Source: Nepenthes gracilis
Lineage: Eukaryota; Streptophyta; Magnoliopsida; Caryophyllales; Nepenthaceae
Length of the DNA stretch: 64,000 bases
Reading direction: 5' to 3'
NCBI GenBank assembly: GCA_033239525.1
Contig: BSYO01000011.1
Span: 10,631,973-10,695,972, forward strand
The notes under the pieces were generated by a model, which saw only the letters and a list, made by a program, of their open reading frames with translations, did no database searches and was not told the origin of the DNA. The position numbers and the translations under genes were made by a program. Positions 11,350 to 22,679 of the stretch are shown one piece after another. Position 1 is the stretch's first letter. Every line of letters starts with the position of its first letter.

Positions 11350-13640
11350 GGAAATATTTTAATTTTGATAAAAGTTACCGCTGAAAGACGCTAGGGCATA
11401 AGTTTTGATAATCTAACAAGCAAAAATACTAAAAAAAATCCTCTAGGAGGACATACGATCAACATAATCAACAAAATATATTTTTTATTTAATATAAACC
11501 AAACTATTAAATATACTGCCAAAACAAATAAAGCATAGAAAAGAACAACCATGCCTTTTTTTTCTCTTCAAAATCGCTCTAAGATTTTTCTTTGAGAATG
11601 CAAAATTCGGCACCATTTGACACAAGAACCTCAAGGGTTCATCCGAAAAGCCAAAGAACATGGGCTAGCAACCACAAGAGAGGAGCTTCAACACAGGTCT
11701 AATCCACAATCCATGAGGTCGACGGGCAAAAGCCCAAAGAATGCCTCTAACCTCTGGGGGAAAAGGTGCCGCACTTCCCAGCCCAAACATTTTAACACCG
11801 GGTGATATTTTTTTCCATTTTTGAATCCAAATAATTAAAAAAATAAGATGAAGATATCCACTTAATTGCAACCCTATCGGAAAGTCCAAGTTCATTGAAT
11901 GTAGTAGTAAAAAGCCTGCATCTGTGTCAAAAATACGTAGAAATCAATAATAATCCCATAAAATTGTTAAAAATTTAACCAATCAATTAAATAGTAAGCG
12001 GCGGCATCATTCTTATAAGTATATAAAACTAGCATGCTAAACACCGAGGGCAACAACTCTCATAATCATAGCTATAAATAGTTAAATTCCAACTCTAAAT
12101 GTTTCGCATCATAGCCCTCACCACACCAACAACAAAATTTTACTTCATCCCATTAACTATAAATAGTAAAAGCCATACTTCTACCGCTGATCAAAACTCA
12201 CTCATACATTTATTATCGATCAACATCCAAAGATTAAAATGGAGGAGAGGAGAACCGCCGAAGAGTTGAACCATGCTCATTCACTAAAAGACTCCAGGAG
12301 AGATTGCCGTGGTAGCAACATTGAGGTGGCAACACCTACCAACCTAAGAAATGGCCCGTACACCCGAGCAACATCGAATAAAGATTAATGCAAATGGACC
12401 CCAGCCCATGGCCACGACACCCGAGCAACATCAAGCAACATTAATGCATCATAAAACACAGCAATACTTTCACACCTAGCCCGCTTTTTGGAACCATGCC
12501 GGCCCAACCTTCCACGCCAAAATGCCCCAAGCAAAGGTGTTTACAAGACTGTAAATGCAAAGACCCATAAAAAGCACGCCTCATGCCGAGACTACACCGA
12601 ATGAATGAAAATAGATGGCACCCACATGCACTTCACTATCGCACCAAGATAAAGTTTATTTAATGAAACCGCAGAGGGTCGAACAATCACGTCCTTTGGG
12701 AACAACATTCACCACAATTCAGCAACCAAGTTACCTCTACATTAGAACAAACAATAGGCTCACAAAGATAGCAACCGCAGTAAACAACCAGCAGGGATAG
12801 CAAAGCCAAAGCACTGGGGTCTCTTCATATGGAGAAAACAACAGCAGAAGTGCAAGATGACCACACGGCAAGGGAACACATGTGATCAAACAGATGCACC
12901 ACAATCAGATGCAACACTACATTCAGCAATGAACTGAATAAGCCATCAGCCAAAAATCCAAAAAGCCAGAGCACCTAGAACAAAGGGAACCAGCATCGGA
13001 GTCCATCAAGGTAACCACCATGGCCAGCAATTGCAAATCTCCAAAGAGAGGACAGCTCGACCAGCAGCAGATATCCAGCACTTCCACTCCACAGCAACTA
13101 GACCAACAAACCAGTAGCTTCAGCAAGGCTTTGCCAAACTCAGCTCCAGTAAAGTTTTCAGAATAACCAAGTCAACCACGCAATCAATCAGCAGCATTTA
13201 TACCGATCTGAATCGAGCAGGCCGCCAACAACAACCTTTGAAGTTCCAAGCAAATCAGAACAACATAACCCAGCAAGAGCATCAGTCACCATCAATGGCT
13301 GCCCATCCTCTACAAAAGCCACCCTGTTGAGATCTACATCGGCATCTCAGATTCCTTCAGCAATCATCCAACTCATCAACTTTTGGAGGTAAAAGTCGGC
13401 TGGCTTCCAAAAAACTTAAGCCAATTGAATTCAACCAATAAAAAAGTATCGTGCAATGATTAAATTAAATCAACCAATTCCACCATTGCAATCAATTATT
13501 CAAACAGAGCAACCTAGACAATAGAACAACAAAGAGCAAATTAAAAGGTAATAAATTAAAATATGCAATAAAAGAACAAAGTGGTATCACTTTAAAATCA
13601 ATGTCAAGTGATATAAAAGAAAAAAAAATCACATTTGTAA
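11350..13640. repeat. Diverged direct duplication, copy 2, with a mid-insertion
   Basis: Matches copy 1 in order, but between the matching blocks many AT-rich segments of copy 1 are replaced by GC-richer segments of similar length (for example AAGCGGCGGCATCATTC around 11995). A further 1.2 kb without counterpart in copy 1 lies at about 12180-13430. Whether the patches are real divergence or consensus error in the assembly cannot be told from sequence alone. Confidence 0.7.
12180..13430. other. Unidentified insertion-like segment in duplication copy 2
   Basis: It has no match in copy 1. It is rich in A and C on the + strand, with many CAGCA/AACCA/CCAGC words and little T, very unlike its surroundings. 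Short open frames exist (such as 12615-12800) but show no recognisable domain. I see no terminal repeats, poly-A tail or target duplication that would identify a mobile element. Confidence 0.5.
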
Positions 13641-14001
13641 TGGAAAGAGCTGAAGACACCAGCTACTTCAATTTGGTTTTTTTTTGAAAGGTGCCAAGGG
13701 AAAGGCATCAGAAAGTAAATTTTTTTTTCCAAAGTAGAGGAAAGAATCCAAAGGAGACAAGGCCCAACAATTGAAAGGGCCTAAGCTCCAACAACACAAC
13801 CCTCAAGGGCAAAGGGAGACAAGCAAACTCCGAAGCAGAGAGGAAAAACAAAAAAGAGAAAAAAACAAAAAAGAAAGATACAAAAAGGAAGGATCAAAAC
13901 CAAAATTAGGGGGAGAAAAGAAAAACCAAAGAAAAAAAAAAACAGAATAAGTGAAGAAAGAAAAAGAAGAAAATAAATATATATAAATATATATAAATAT
14001 G
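13641..14001. other. Purine-rich A/G stretch, no gene seen
   Basis: The + strand is dominated by A and G (GAAAAAC, AAAGAAAGA words) and ends in an ATAT-rich tract. The apparent open frames on the - strand are Phe/Leu/Ser-rich low-complexity artefacts. It lies immediately downstream of the poly-A end of the - strand LINE. Confidence 0.6.
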
Positions 14002-14231
14002 TTTTTTTTTTTTTTATAAGTTCCATCGCCTAACCGTCGAACGGTTAAGGCGACCAACACAAGGCAATGAGGCCTTCAATTTGTCCCAAACAGCGTTTAG
14101 CCCGAGAGCATCTATGGGAAAAGTCCCGAGGGGGATATTTCTCAAAGATACGGTTGTTACATTTCTCCAAATGTAATAGTTTGTTGTAAACAAGAGAGAC
14201 GTTTTGACAAAGTAGTGAGATTCTTTCCTTT

Positions 14232-15093
14232 CTAGATCAAGAAAAGCCCAATTAACATTTTGTGATTAGTTTGGGTAGGGTCAATGAATGCCATCTTGGC
14301 ATTTCGTTGGATGGTGGTCCACACGGAAGTGCAAAAAGAGCAAACGGAGAAGAAAAGATGGTCATGACTTTTGACACCGACACAACGAGTCACAAAGAGA
14401 GCAAGTGAGGGATAGATTCTGGGACACCGTGAACCCGATCGGATGTATTTAGCTGGCCTTTGATAGCCAACCAAAGGGTAAAAGTGTGGGCAGGAATATG
14501 GAATGGTGAAGGACTAACTTGGTCCAACATTCTTTATGGGGGTGAAAAGGAAAAGGGTCTTAGTGGAAAAGACACCATTTTGGCTTCCAACCCATCTCAG
14601 GGAGTCTTTTCACTCCATGTTGGGTAGATAATGGGGCATGTTTTCGGCGAGACTAGAAACCTCCTGATCATAAGGGTTAGGCCAAGCCCATTGGTCATCT
14701 GCAGGTCGAGAATGAGGCGTTTTGGATAACCCAATGAGTTGGACGTATGCGAAAATCCAACACCCACCTACCACAGGAATAGGATGCCGGTGGTCATGCC
14801 AAAGGTATCAATGCCATCACCAATGATCTTAGTAGTGTGGGCGCACATGAAAGGAGGAAGATCCATGATCTTCCTCCTTTGTACCTAGTAGGATTTGGCT
14901 GGTGTGGACTTTGAGAGTCAAAATACAACATCCTTGATTCTAGTCTTGTGGATCCAAAATATGACCGCGGGATCTTTAGACATGATACTTCCAAAAAACC
15001 AAAACAGTTATCTCTAAGTGTTTTGACTTGAAGGTAGAATCCAACACTAGGGTATCTACAGGAACACTTACATATAAGTAAAGAAATCAGCAC
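14232..15093 (-). pseudogene. LINE ORF2 C-terminal fragment with zf-RVT motif
   Basis: In broken frames the - strand shows an IHKTRIKDVVF segment near 14930 that corresponds to IYTNRIKDRCIW of the + strand LINE. It is followed by ENMPHYLP (compare DNMPNYSP) and finally CVGVKSHDHLFFS with further cysteines, the zinc-binding domain at the C-terminus of plant L1 reverse transcriptases. The catalytic RT core is absent. Confidence 0.65.
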
Positions 15094-16280
15094 GTATACA
15101 ATGATGCATCAAAAATGAAACAAAAGGCATAACATTTAAATCTATGCCTTGAGACCCATCAAAGTGCCCATCAACAAAGAGACATAAAAGAAGAGATCAT
15201 CCTTGGATGTCAGCTGCAACCAGTATCAAAAATCAAACCAGCAAAAGTGAGCAATCCGGTTATTTTCGCATTGCCAATTATTTTAAAAGTCGGGCACAAG
15301 TGCATTTAAAAATATTTAAATATATTATTTTAAGTCCATTTATTAATATAATAAATCTAGTTTGTTTAAACATGGGTGAACAGCCAATCCAAGATTTTCA
15401 TAAAAAGCCATTCCCAATTTGGGAAGAAAATGCCATTTTGCATTTTTATTTTGTTCATATCGGATTGAAATGCCATAAAAAAAATTTCATCCGGACAAAT
15501 CAGCCAAGCCTGCAAAAGGGGAGCAAACCAGAAATTCAGCCCAGTACTCATTCCTTCCAACACTGCCAACCCGGTCATTCAAATCAGGACATCCATTCCG
15601 TCCTAAAACAGCCAACTGTCCAAAGCCATTCCGGGAACAAATCATCCATTTCGGTCGTATCAGCCAAACAAAGACCAGTACATCCAATCAGGTTGATTGT
15701 GAAGGGAGGTGTTGGTATGCACAATTCTCGATCCACGCCAGAAACAAAAGGCAAACCGGCTAAAACCAAGCCGGGATGCGCGATCCATTAGTAATTCTTG
15801 ATCTACACTACCAAAATAGCACAAGGAAGATTTTTGGCAGGTCAATGAGTTGACCGGCCAAAATCCAACACCCACCTACCACAGGAACAGTTGCCAGGCC
15901 AGCCAAATCCTACATCCACCCCCTTTTTTTTCAACAAGCCGGGTGCAAAATTTCGGTCAATGTATTGGACACATTTTTACCATCGATAGTTTTTTGATTT
16001 ATTCGGCTCAACTTTTTGGGACTGTGAGCCAAAATCCTACATCCACCTTTCACAGCATAAAAATATGACTGGCCAAAACCAACAACCACACTTCCAAAAA
16101 AATAAATATTTTAATTAATTAATATAAAATTAATATTAATTTTTTAATATGTGCCTCAAACTCAACAAACCACAAAAACCCACTGGTGCATAGTTTAACA
16201 CACAAGGCAACAAAATTTAAATCTATGCTTCAGCATTTCATCAACTTTCCGACCACAACTAGAAGAAAAGAAGATGGAAG
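15094..16280 (-). other. Rearranged LINE-tail-like segment inside the - strand LINE
   Basis: There is no convincing gene; the 194-codon open frame at 15207-15791 is low in conserved features. On the - strand it carries repeated CCGG-centred words (GTTCCCGGAATGG, TTGTCCGGATG, GACCGGG) and a GGTCAATGAGTTGACC palindrome, as does the LINE tail at 59.5-60.7 kb. A 28-bp block around 15859 repeats one at 14752, and a block around 16204 repeats one at 15126. It looks like a LINE tail duplicated or inserted within another LINE. Confidence 0.5.
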
Positions 16281-16479
16281 GTGCATGGCACCATCTCCGT
16301 TGCTGGAGGCATTGGCTCTAAACCACAGCAACATAGTCTTACACCTCAGCCTGTCAAGGTGATTAATCCTCCTAATCACACTGCAGAAGAAGACAGCAAC
16401 CGCATGGAGCAGGCTAACTACTCCAATAAAGCAATAGTTTTTCCCCTTCAGCCTAAAAACAATCTAAATAGGTGGATTA

Positions 16480-19217
16480 GGCGAACTTTTTTTTTCGTCT
16501 TTTAGATCTTTGGTGGCTAAATTTGGATCCCCCTCCTTCAGAAGCAAGGGTCAAGTCATTAGTAGGGAGGAGAAGAGGGCAAATATGATCGAGATCGGGC
16601 AGCATCAAATTGCTTACGCATAGCAGCAATGTTTCTTCTCGGTTTGCCAATGCTAGTGCAGGGCCATGGTTCTTTGCCATGTTGGTCGGTTAGGTCAGCA
16701 TGAGGGCTAGGAGCAGAGCCAACTGTGAGAGAGCCTTCTGCCACATCAAAACAAGATGATGTGCCTAGTGCTGCTAAGCGGTCCTCATCTGTGAAAGGCA
16801 TGAGGGCAGCACATCTGCCAAGCGCTTCAGCATCAATTGTATCAATTCCCCTATTCAAAATATCTGCAAACAAGACTGTAATATAACTGTCGACTGGGTG
16901 CTTCTCCTCATCCATATTACTACTCTGCTGCCTTCCTCCCTTGCCAGGATTTGGACGCATACATCTAGGCTCTTACATGATAGGGAATGGCGATGCCTCT
17001 AGGGTTATTTTGAAATGAGAGACCAACACAAATTCACCCCAAGGGTTTAGACCCAATTCAGCTTCCACCAGCCCTTTTTTCATAGTAGTTGGCCTATCAA
17101 TCAATTGAGATGGGATATTGCCACTGCTAAGAGGTGCTACCTCCTTGGTCAACTGTGGGAGCCATTACAGGAAACCGCATTTTCAGTATGGGCATTGGCC
17201 ACAGGGGCCTTGGCAGCAATTAGAACTGGATGACATATACCCTGCTCACGCTAGTGATTCCTATCCTTTGCATCAGAGCTAATGCGATTATCATCTAGAA
17301 TTAGCATTGATATCACAACATCAAGGGGTGGAGGCTGGGAATCCATCCCAATCCTGCTGAGTGAGTTTTCAACTGGCTCAATGCAGCTTTCCTCATCAGC
17401 CCTCACTGTCAGCTTCGTCCTCTGGACAGATGAAGGTTCCTTCAATAGAATCTCCAAAACCTCTGGTGGCCTTCCACTCATTTGCGGAATCCTCTTGCAC
17501 ATCCATAGCCACAAGATCCTAGAGGACAGCAAAGGAGTTATTTGGATGGATAATAGAATCCTTATCATCCATTACCATATCCATAGAAGAAACAACATGA
17601 TCTGGACAAATGGCAAAGGATTGGAAGGAGTGCAGCTGCTCATCAGCTTACCAGAAATTCATAGTCAGTGTTTGGTCTACATCAGCATGGTTATCCTTAA
17701 GCACAAGAGCCACATGACACTCCTCATCTTTATCATCAGGCGGTAGAATCTCCATTTGATTATCTACTACCAACTCAAGAGAAACCGCATCAGTAGCATA
17801 ATCTTGACCTATGGCATAAGTCTTGCAGGGAAGTTGCTCATCAGCATGCCAAAGATTCATATTCTGTGATTTGTCATCGACAGCATGGACATTGGAGCCA
17901 CTTGACCAACCAAAGCTTCACCAGGAGCCATGTTCTTAGGGTTACTAGTAGCATCCTGCTCTACATTCAGAGTAACCAGATTCTTACCTGTTCGTTTGTG
18001 TATCATTTCTTGTTTACTTTGGTTGGCATTTCGCCCATTCACTAGACACGCTGGCTTCCATTGATAATCTACCTCTACCTCAACAACCGTGGCCGATTAA
18101 GCATCACCAGATTTTAAATCGATTTTTGCATGGAGTGGGTCACCCCTTCCCACTTCAACACATACCCCACTTACTAGAATTGCATTACCAGAATTGCACT
18201 CGTTTCATTCTAGCTGTGCTAGAATCCAGTTGGATAGGTTTACCAACCCCACTTACTATCCAACTAAGGCCTAAGGAGGTTCAATATTCAATCGGAACAT
18301 TGAACAAAGTGATCCAAATTGGGAACGTTTTCTGAGATTCCTTAGACAATGCCATACTTGGCATCCATCTTTTAAGGAAGATGGTTTTCCTTCCAAAGGC
18401 CCAGGGACCATTAGCCAAACAAAAATTCAATTTAGCTTCATAATCAAACCAAAAGAAGAAGAAACCCTTGTCATTCCCGACTACATGACATAGACCAAAT
18501 CTAGCCGAGATTTTACGTGTAATGGAGTTAACCACCAGAAAATATAATGGTTTTTCATAGAACTAACCCACCAACATTGCTCCCCATAAGTCCTGGCACT
18601 GCTGAATAACTTCAGGAGGAGGAGAAATGGAGACAACATCCTCATTCATAGATTGGGGAGGATAATATTTAAGAGGAGCACAATGACTAATACCTTTGCT
18701 CTGAACAACTTTTGCCCAGGAGGATTTGGGATTAGTCTAAAGCTTACCAGATCTTAATTGCGAAGAGGTAGAATCAACAATAAAAGCAGTAGCAATATTA
18801 GCCTGAACCACGCCAGGAATCAAACGCGAAGAGGTAGGAATAGCAGTAGGAGCAGTAGTAGCAGCATTAGATGAAGGCCCTGGCCCCAAAACATCCAAGG
18901 AACCATTTCGCGGCATACTCCTACATTGGTAAGCTTTTCCAGCAGACGGATCAAGGGGAGAGGCAGTCGGCACCAACAGTGGCTATTGTAGTGTTCCAGA
19001 GGCTTCAAACTCTTCAAGAAGGATGCATCTAGGGCATGGGAAGGGAGCAGAGCATCCCTCTGTAAGGGAGGAAAAGAGTGAGAGGATTAGGTAAAGGGAT
19101 GAGAAGAAACCACTCATGAAGAAGAATTATTGGGGGAAAGAGGATGACAAGAAGACCAAGGAGGGCCCGTCGGCGCCCATAGGGGATCGGCCATGGCCAG
19201 CGCCGATGTAAAGACAA
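16480..19217 (-). pseudogene. LINE ORF1 (DUF4283-type RNA-binding protein)
   Basis: The best start is the ATG at 19208 on the - strand (MADPLWAPTGPPW). A readable piece (18535-18281) has MVNSITRKISARFGLCHVVG, GFFFFWF, NGPWAFGRKTIFLKRWMP and FPIWITLFNVPIEY, the pattern of the DUF4283 domain that leads plant L1 ORF1. The + strand LINE has the same block (NNITRKIWARFELSHVAGN). Downstream pieces (18042-17648, 17568-17251, 16960-16559) are polar, rich in Asp, Glu and Ser, and end in the basic stretch RSKRRKKKFA. ORF1 proteins bind LINE RNA as part of the transposition particle. Several stops and frameshifts make it non-functional. Confidence 0.7.
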
Positions 19218-19240
19218 AATAGGTGCAACCCTAAGTCCCT

Positions 19241-19556
19241 CCTACAAGAAACTAGAGGATGAAATCAATTCAAACTTGAATTTTCAAGATAAGTTATGAA
19301 AAGATAATAATCAAACGCATAAAAAAAATTTTTCAAAGTTGATGACCAAATCAAATCAAGAATAAAAATATATTAAAATTATAATAATGAGAATAATATA
19401 TATATAATTTTAAATTACAAAAAAAAAATAGAATATGATAATAATATACTCGATGAATTAATGAATAGTTGAACAAAACTTGAATTAATAATTAAATTAT
19501 TTGAATTGACTTATGAGCTGGACAATTACACTAATAAAAATAAAACCTTACAAAAT
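19241..19556. other. AT-rich flank of Tat element 2
   Basis: No gene. Poly-A and AT tracts between the LINE 5' end and the target site of the Tat element. Confidence 0.6.
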
Positions 19557-19561
19557 AAAGT
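19557..19561. repeat. Target-site duplication of Tat element 2 (left)
   Basis: AAAGT here and AAAGT at 44864-44868, directly outside the TG and CA ends of the LTRs. A perfect five-base match 25.3 kb apart. Confidence 0.8.
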
Positions 19562-20420
19562 TGTTTTGAGTCCAACACGGAGGTAGGCCAGGAGAAGGAA
19601 GGCCAAGTCAAAGAGGCACCGATCCATATGAGCAACCAACCGAAATCCCTCTAAAGCCCAGCAGGCCTAAGGACATGACCCACGCGGCGTCTCAGGCTAG
19701 CAACCAATTAGCGCACCATAATAGCCTACTAAGGCAGCTACAGGCGACAGAAGTCCACCCAAAGCATGACGCTCAATAAGGAGAAAGTCAACGTTGCTAG
19801 CCGCTGTACACGCCGACTTGCCCAGCCGCTCAACCAATTTGTGTGCGAGTGCTAGACTAAGCGAGGTCAGCACTTGACAACGGTCTCCGTGCCACCATAA
19901 GGCAACAATTGACACGCTGGCGATTGGCGAATCCCGACTTGCCACATGTCAAAAATTCCCGCGGCCAGGGTTTTTTCTTTACGGAGCCTATAAATATTCT
20001 CTCATTCGATAGGAGAGAAATCCTTTTGCTGAATCTCGATTCCAAAACCCAATCGCTGGTCCACCCGAATCTTGATTCCCCGAAGCATCCATCGAGCAAT
20101 TTTAGTGAGACACTCTCTGTAGTGCACCCAGCGGAGCCATGCCTTCCAAAATCGCTCAACTACTGCATTCAAGCATCTTTTCATTCCCCACTACATCATA
20201 TACACACTCATGATCTCTTCATTTTTTATGGAAGATAACTGACTTGAGCGTCGGAGTATTTACGGTGGGAAAACCCCCCGTCGTCCTCTGACCTCTTACT
20301 TGTAGTTTGTGTTGTGTAGGTTTTAGGTTATCAGCGACGAAGACCTGACCCGATCTAGATGCAACAGAAGATCCTAAGGCTCTCTAATCCATACAACAAC
20401 CGGAAACCGAGGACACAACA
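19562..20420 (+). mobile_element. 5' LTR of Tat element 2
   Basis: Starts TGTTTTGAG and ends GGACACAACA. Its last 470 bases are repeated at 44385-44863. A TATAAATA box at about 19989-19996, within a block shared by both LTRs, is a plausible promoter. Confidence 0.8.
19989..19996 (+). promoter_or_regulatory. Probable LTR TATA box
   Basis: CCTATAAATATTCTC here matches CCTATAAATATCCTC at about 44429 in the other LTR, in the same position relative to the CCCGC and GATAGGAGAG blocks. It would direct transcription of the element; the start site would lie about 30 bases downstream. Confidence 0.5.
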
Positions 20421-20440
20421 TTAGTGCCGTATGTGAGAAT
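20421..20440 (+). other. Primer-binding site of Tat element 2
   Basis: TTAGTGCCGTATGTGAGAAT lies directly after the LTR end. It agrees with the Tat-lineage site TTGGCGCCGTCTGTGGGAA except mainly for G-to-A and C-to-T changes, the signature of methylated-cytosine decay. Confidence 0.6.
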
Positions 20441-20460
20441 GAGACAAAAAGTCTCAGTTC

Positions 20461-21530
20461 CTACCCCAACATCCACTCTTTCATGAAGAAGATGGTCAAC
20501 ACTAGAGTATAGGATAGTACGCCTCCAAAAGACACTGCCACCCACGGCAATGACCCCTCAGTGGATAGCCATGTTGGCGAGCACCCAGAGCCTGACGTAC
20601 ATAAGTTGGCGACTGACGTCGATGATATGAGACAAATGCTCCAAGCGTTGTACGGCCGGATAGGAATGCAGTGGATTGGAGCTCCCTCTCTGGGGCCCCA
20701 GGCGTCGACCTCCAAGAGAGGAAGACGCAACACGAGGGCCCCAAGGGTGAGGACCAATGAGCTTGACGACGTTGATGGCAAGTGACCTCAGGCAGTAGGG
20801 CCTAGACAGTAGCTAGGAGCCTTCCTAGCCGAGACGTGGTGGCAAAAAGCCGAGAGAGGCGAAATCTCTGCAACTCCCACAGTGACAAGCGGCCCATCAC
20901 CAAACAAGAGGGATCATGCAGTGCACGGTCACCCCGAGTGGATAGCCGTCGTGCCTCACATGACCCGTGGAACAACTCAGAGCTCCGCCACTTCATCAAT
21001 GCAAAGAGGAGTGAGTCCATCCCGTAAATAGAGGAGAAGGTGGAGAAAATTTGGAACCACGTGTTCAATGGGGATTCCGGATGATCCGCGCTCAATCTGT
21101 GAAGCTCGTCGTTCGCTATAGCTATTCGGACTCAGCAACTCCCCCTCAAGTTTAAGATGCCAACCCTAGACGAGTATGATAGAAGTATTGACCCGATGGA
21201 TCACCTAAACTACTTCAGTACTCACCTATCCTTCCACGAGGTGAACGAGGCTGTCATGTGCCAGTGTTTTCCCCTGGCCCTCAAAGGGGACGCACAACTT
21301 TGGTTCCACAACCTCCCGCCGAACTCTATCCAGTCTTTCGATGAGTTCGCTGACTACTTCTTGAGCCAGTTTGCCTCCAACCGGAGGGAAGAGAAGCAGT
21401 CCTGACACCTCGTCCACCTCCACTAGAGGCCGAAGAAGAGTCTATAGTGGTTCCTGACTCGCTTTATCATTGAAGCCCGCCAAATTCCCGAACTTTCCAA
21501 TGAGTGAAGCTCTGTGCCTTCATTGCCACG
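20461..21530 (+). pseudogene. Gag of Tat element 2
   Basis: A front piece (20561-20785) contains LATDVDDMRQMLQALYGRIG and a basic RGRRNTRAPRVR stretch. Further on, EEKVEKIWNHVF and LPLKFKMPTLDEYD..DPMDHLNYF match the gag of element 1. The open segment 21157-21405 continues with QCFPLALKGDAQLWFHNLPP and DEFADYFLSQFA, the core of the retrotransposon gag domain. Stops separate the pieces. No zinc knuckle could be read with confidence. Confidence 0.8.
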
Positions 21531-21767
21531 TCGGCAGCAGGAGGCTTCTTCAAGCACCTAGCACACCATTGCCCCTAAACCTTCCAGGAAGTTGAGGCCA
21601 TTATTCGAGCCTACATTTCGGCCAAGGAGGCTAAGGAAGTAAAGAGTCCCGAATGCATGGACCACTCGGTGGAGGGGCTGATCATTGGGAAAAAGAGAAA
21701 TGGAGATGGCAGCCTCTTCTCCAGGAGAAGCACCGGTGGCTCCGATCCCCCTGAACGACACCCACTC

Positions 21768-21948
21768 AAATATCCTTATGTAAATTAGCGATGAGAAGTT
21801 CTTGAGTTGAGAGACCGGACAAAGGAGGGACATATAAGATGGTGGCTTCCAAAAGGAAATAGAGGACACGGGTTCCCTACGGGCACCTTACATGACCCTA
21901 AAAGGGCTCAAATATCCTTATGTAAATTAGGGATGAGAAGTTCTTGAA
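21768..21948. repeat. Direct repeat pair of about 40 bp in the gag-protease spacer
   Basis: CTCAAATATCCTTATGTAAA and the following TTAG(C/G)GATGAGAAGTTCTTGA occur at about 21767 and again at about 21907. Confidence 0.85.
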
Positions 21949-22119
21949 GAGGCGAGATAACTGGACAAAGAATAGATTGTCACTTCCAGCAAACAAGAGG
22001 GCAAAAGTAGAGACTAAGGATGATGTCATTAGCTTTGAAGTGATGGACAAATTAGTTGAATGAAATTTAGTTATTACCAACTAAAATAAGTCTTCATCAA
22101 TAATCAAAGTTTAAAAAAT

Positions 22120-22422
22120 TTGTTGTATCTCGACGCATTTTTAAAACATGGATTGAAAAAGAACCAAATAATAACAGTCGAAGGACCCCTGTACGGCCTG
22201 GACAATAAGCTTGTGTCCGGACAAGGGGAAGTCCAGCTAGAGGTCACAATGGGAACTTACCAACACGTTGTCACGTGTGAGCTGACGTTCCTTGTCATTG
22301 ACCTGCCGTCTGTCTACAACGCCATCTTAGGAAGACCATTACTCATTACCATTGGGGCTATAACATCAATCTCTCACCTTAAGATGAAATTTTCGACCCC
22401 ATACAAAGTGGGAGAACCATGA
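22120..22422 (+). pseudogene. Aspartic protease remnant of Tat element 2
   Basis: The open segment reads LYGLDNKLVSGQGEVQLEV, CELTFLVIDLPSVYNAILGR and ISHLKMKFSTP. This is the C-terminal half of Tat proteases, matching the remnant in element 1. The N-terminal active-site segment is not preserved. The following 200 bp contain a small duplicated block (ATAAACATCCTTGGAGG at about 22503 and 22591) that interrupts the path to RT. Confidence 0.75.
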
Positions 22423-22679
22423 GAAATGTATGCAAATCTATCCGTCTCAAGTCGCTCCCGCAGCGGCCAGGGCCGGCAAGGACTTGGAATTTCACCGAAA
22501 CGATAAACATCCTTGGAGGAACTCCGAAGGTCCCTTCACCCTGGGCCATAGAAGTGTATGCAAATCTTACAGCCGGATCGCACCCGGTGATAAACATCCT
22601 TGGAGGTAATGGTCCATAGGTTGGCCTCGATTCTAGCCATAAGCCTGTCAGGCAAAAGCAGCGGAACCACTTTGTCGAG

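Larger units (their letters stand above)
14002..19240 (-). mobile_element. Broken L1-type LINE on the - strand
   Basis: Reading from 19240 down: an ORF1 with a DUF4283-type domain, a disturbed middle, a short ORF2 C-terminus with the zf-RVT zinc motif, and a poly-A (poly-T on + at 14002-14015) preceded by AACTTATA. The same ORF1 and ORF2 blocks, and a similar ACTTATC-A(n) end, occur in the + strand LINE at 45-52 kb, so they belong to one family. The endonuclease and reverse transcriptase are missing, removed by deletion or replaced by the 15.1-16.3 kb segment. No target duplication was found. Confidence 0.75.

Noticed and set aside
13781..14060. Hydrophobic frames that look like membrane proteins (- strand)
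   Set aside because: Phe/Leu/Ile runs come from a purine-rich tract read on the opposite strand.
15207..15791. 194-codon open frame
   Set aside because: No domain, biased composition, lies in a rearranged LINE-tail segment with overlapping open frames on the other strand.
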